NCBI GenBank assembly: GCA_028875855.1
Contig: JAGWVA010000012.1
Coordinates: forward strand, 1 to 64,000
Reading direction: 5' to 3'
Length of the DNA: 64,000 nt
Origin: Paracoccaceae bacterium
GTDB taxonomy: Bacteria > Pseudomonadota > Alphaproteobacteria > Rhodobacterales > Rhodobacteraceae
In this document: positions 63,147-64,000 of the stretch, piece after piece
How positions within the stretch are numbered: position 1 is the first letter of the stretch
Layout: every line of letters begins with the position of its first letter
Program-made: the position numbers and the translations under genes
The notes under the pieces: generated by a model
What the model saw: only the letters and a program-made list of their open reading frames with translations
What the model was told of the DNA's origin: nothing
Database searches by the model: none

Positions 63147-63968
63147 ATGGCTTTGCGCTTGAACCGTATCCTCGTCGCCCAATCCGTGCCGAGGGCGATG
63201 GATCTGGGGGATGTTCCCATGCTGGAAGAGAGCGAGCCAAAGGGCGCGCTTTTTCGCGCTCCGCCAGACATGGTGGAAAACATCGTTCGCGATGTTCTTC
63301 CAGAGGTTGCGCGCCGCGTTGCCGTTCGGCCGGTCGCGCGGCTGTCCGATGACCTTGTCGATCACATCTGCAATCTTGCCGGAACGCCGGGCGACGGCGC
63401 GCTGGATGCGGTCGGCCGTGTCCTTCGGGGCGCGGGTTTCGGCACCACCGAGATTTGCGACTCCGTGATCCCCGCCGCCGCGCGGCGCTTCGGCGACCGC
63501 TGGCTTGACGACACGCTGTCCTTTGCCGGCGTCACGATCGGCGTGTCTCGATTGCAGGTGATGTTGCGCGAACTCGAGACAGAGCTTGCCGAAGCCCCGG
63601 ACCCGAATGCGCGCCATGTCGCCGTCGTCGTGCCGCAGGGCTGCCAGCATACGTTGGGGGCGCTGGCGCTGTCGGGTGCCCTGCGTCGTCAGGGCCAGAT
63701 CGTGCGCCTATTGCTGTGCGAGCCGAACGAGGAGGTCGTTCGGCAGGCTGCGCAATTCCGCCCCGATGTGGTGATGATTTCAGCGGGATCGAGCAGCATT
63801 CTCAACCTCGCTTCCGAAACGATCTCTTGTCTGAGAAAAAACCTTGCCCGTGCGACCCCCATCGTTATAGGAGGCCCGGCAGTCGTGCGACACCCCGACC
63901 TCGCTCGGGACGTCGGCGCGGACCTGGCGACCGACCTCGTTGCAGAGGCGCTCGCCCTGGCTGATTAG
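63147..63968 (+). CDS. aerR: B12-binding antirepressor AerR/PpaA
   Basis: 273 aa from the ATG at 63147. Other starts: GTG 63129 (next to the predicted transcription start, possibly leaderless) and ATG 63219 with GGGGGA upstream. The N-terminal helical bundle includes RRFGDRWLDDTLSFAGVTIG; the C-terminal Rossmann-type B12 domain contains VVVPQGCQHTLGALALSGALRRQGQ, with H168 the likely cobalt ligand. AerR/PpaA binds cobalamin and antagonises the repressor PpsR/CrtJ, in a light- and redox-dependent way. Divergent from bchF; ppsR/crtJ would be expected just beyond the window. Confidence 0.92.
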   Translation: MALRLNRILVAQSVPRAMDLGDVPMLEESEPKGALFRAPPDMVENIVRDVLPEVARRVAVRPVARLSDDLVDHICNLAGTPGDGALDAVGRVLRGAGFGTTEICDSVIPAAARRFGDRWLDDTLSFAGVTIGVSRLQVMLRELETELAEAPDPNARHVAVVVPQGCQHTLGALALSGALRRQGQIVRLLLCEPNEEVVRQAAQFRPDVVMISAGSSSILNLASETISCLRKNLARATPIVIGGPAVVRHPDLARDVGADLATDLVAEALALAD

Positions 63969-64000
63969 GTTGCCTCGTTTCTGTCGGACGCGACGCATGC

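Overview
The window is high-GC, tightly packed alphaproteobacterial chromosome, almost certainly from a Rhodobacterales (Rhodobacteraceae) phototroph. Two things point there: a dcw cluster with DUF2484 between murC and murB, and a photosynthesis gene cluster ordered bchFNBHLM-lhaA-puhABC-orf-acsF-puhE-hemA-cycA next to an aerR/ppaA-type regulator. It carries both the oxygen-dependent (acsF) and the oxygen-independent (bchE) cyclase of bacteriochlorophyll synthesis, which suggests pigment synthesis with and without oxygen. I see no IS element, prophage, CRISPR array, tRNA or rRNA.

Layout. 1-17.6 kb (+): dcw cluster murE(end)-murF-mraY-[GFA-like gene]-murD, then asd on the opposite strand, then ftsW-murG-murC-DUF2484-murB-ddl-ftsQ-ftsA-ftsZ-lpxC, followed by bamD and recN. 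20-28 kb: mostly minus-strand metabolic genes (SnoaL-like protein, FAD-linked oxidase, DUF427, aminopeptidase P), then cobT, cobS and a J-domain gene, divergent from bolA. 28-44 kb: DUF4177, gatB, an acyltransferase and pepN (-); a photolyase with a DUF2256 mini-gene, malate synthase G with glcG, a class-I amidotransferase and a HemG-like flavodoxin (+); kynureninase, an LldD-type dehydrogenase, a TMEM175-like channel and trpA (-). 44-64 kb: photosynthesis genes. bchE-bchJ (+) converge on the long minus-strand run that starts at bchF and ends with hemA and cycA. The window ends just after aerR, divergent from bchF; ppsR/crtJ would be expected next.

Regulation readable from sequence. (1) asd is preceded by a threonine-rich 24-codon leader peptide that appears leaderless (promoter -10 only 6 nt before its ATG), with mutually placed hairpins: a candidate threonine attenuator. 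(2) Three divergent-region promoters share one design, TGT-N9-TTGACA, in which the 3' half of a PpsR/CrtJ box is itself the -35 element: bchF, aerR, and a minus-strand promoter facing an uncharacterised 69-aa membrane-protein gene next to bchE. (3) bchE itself has an FNR-type box plus tandem PpsR boxes at positions that fit class II activation. (4) A 50-70 bp intergenic element (G/C hairpin plus a conserved GGATAnTT..GCCAAAGTGAA tail) occurs three times, always in the same orientation after plus-strand genes.

The genes connect: asd supplies aspartate semialdehyde for the diaminopimelate that MurE attaches; hemA supplies ALA to bchH/M/E/acsF/B/N/L/F; CobS/CobT make the cobalamin that BchE and AerR bind. 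Starts, motifs and boxes were read by eye; family names rest on recognisable motifs, not on database searches.
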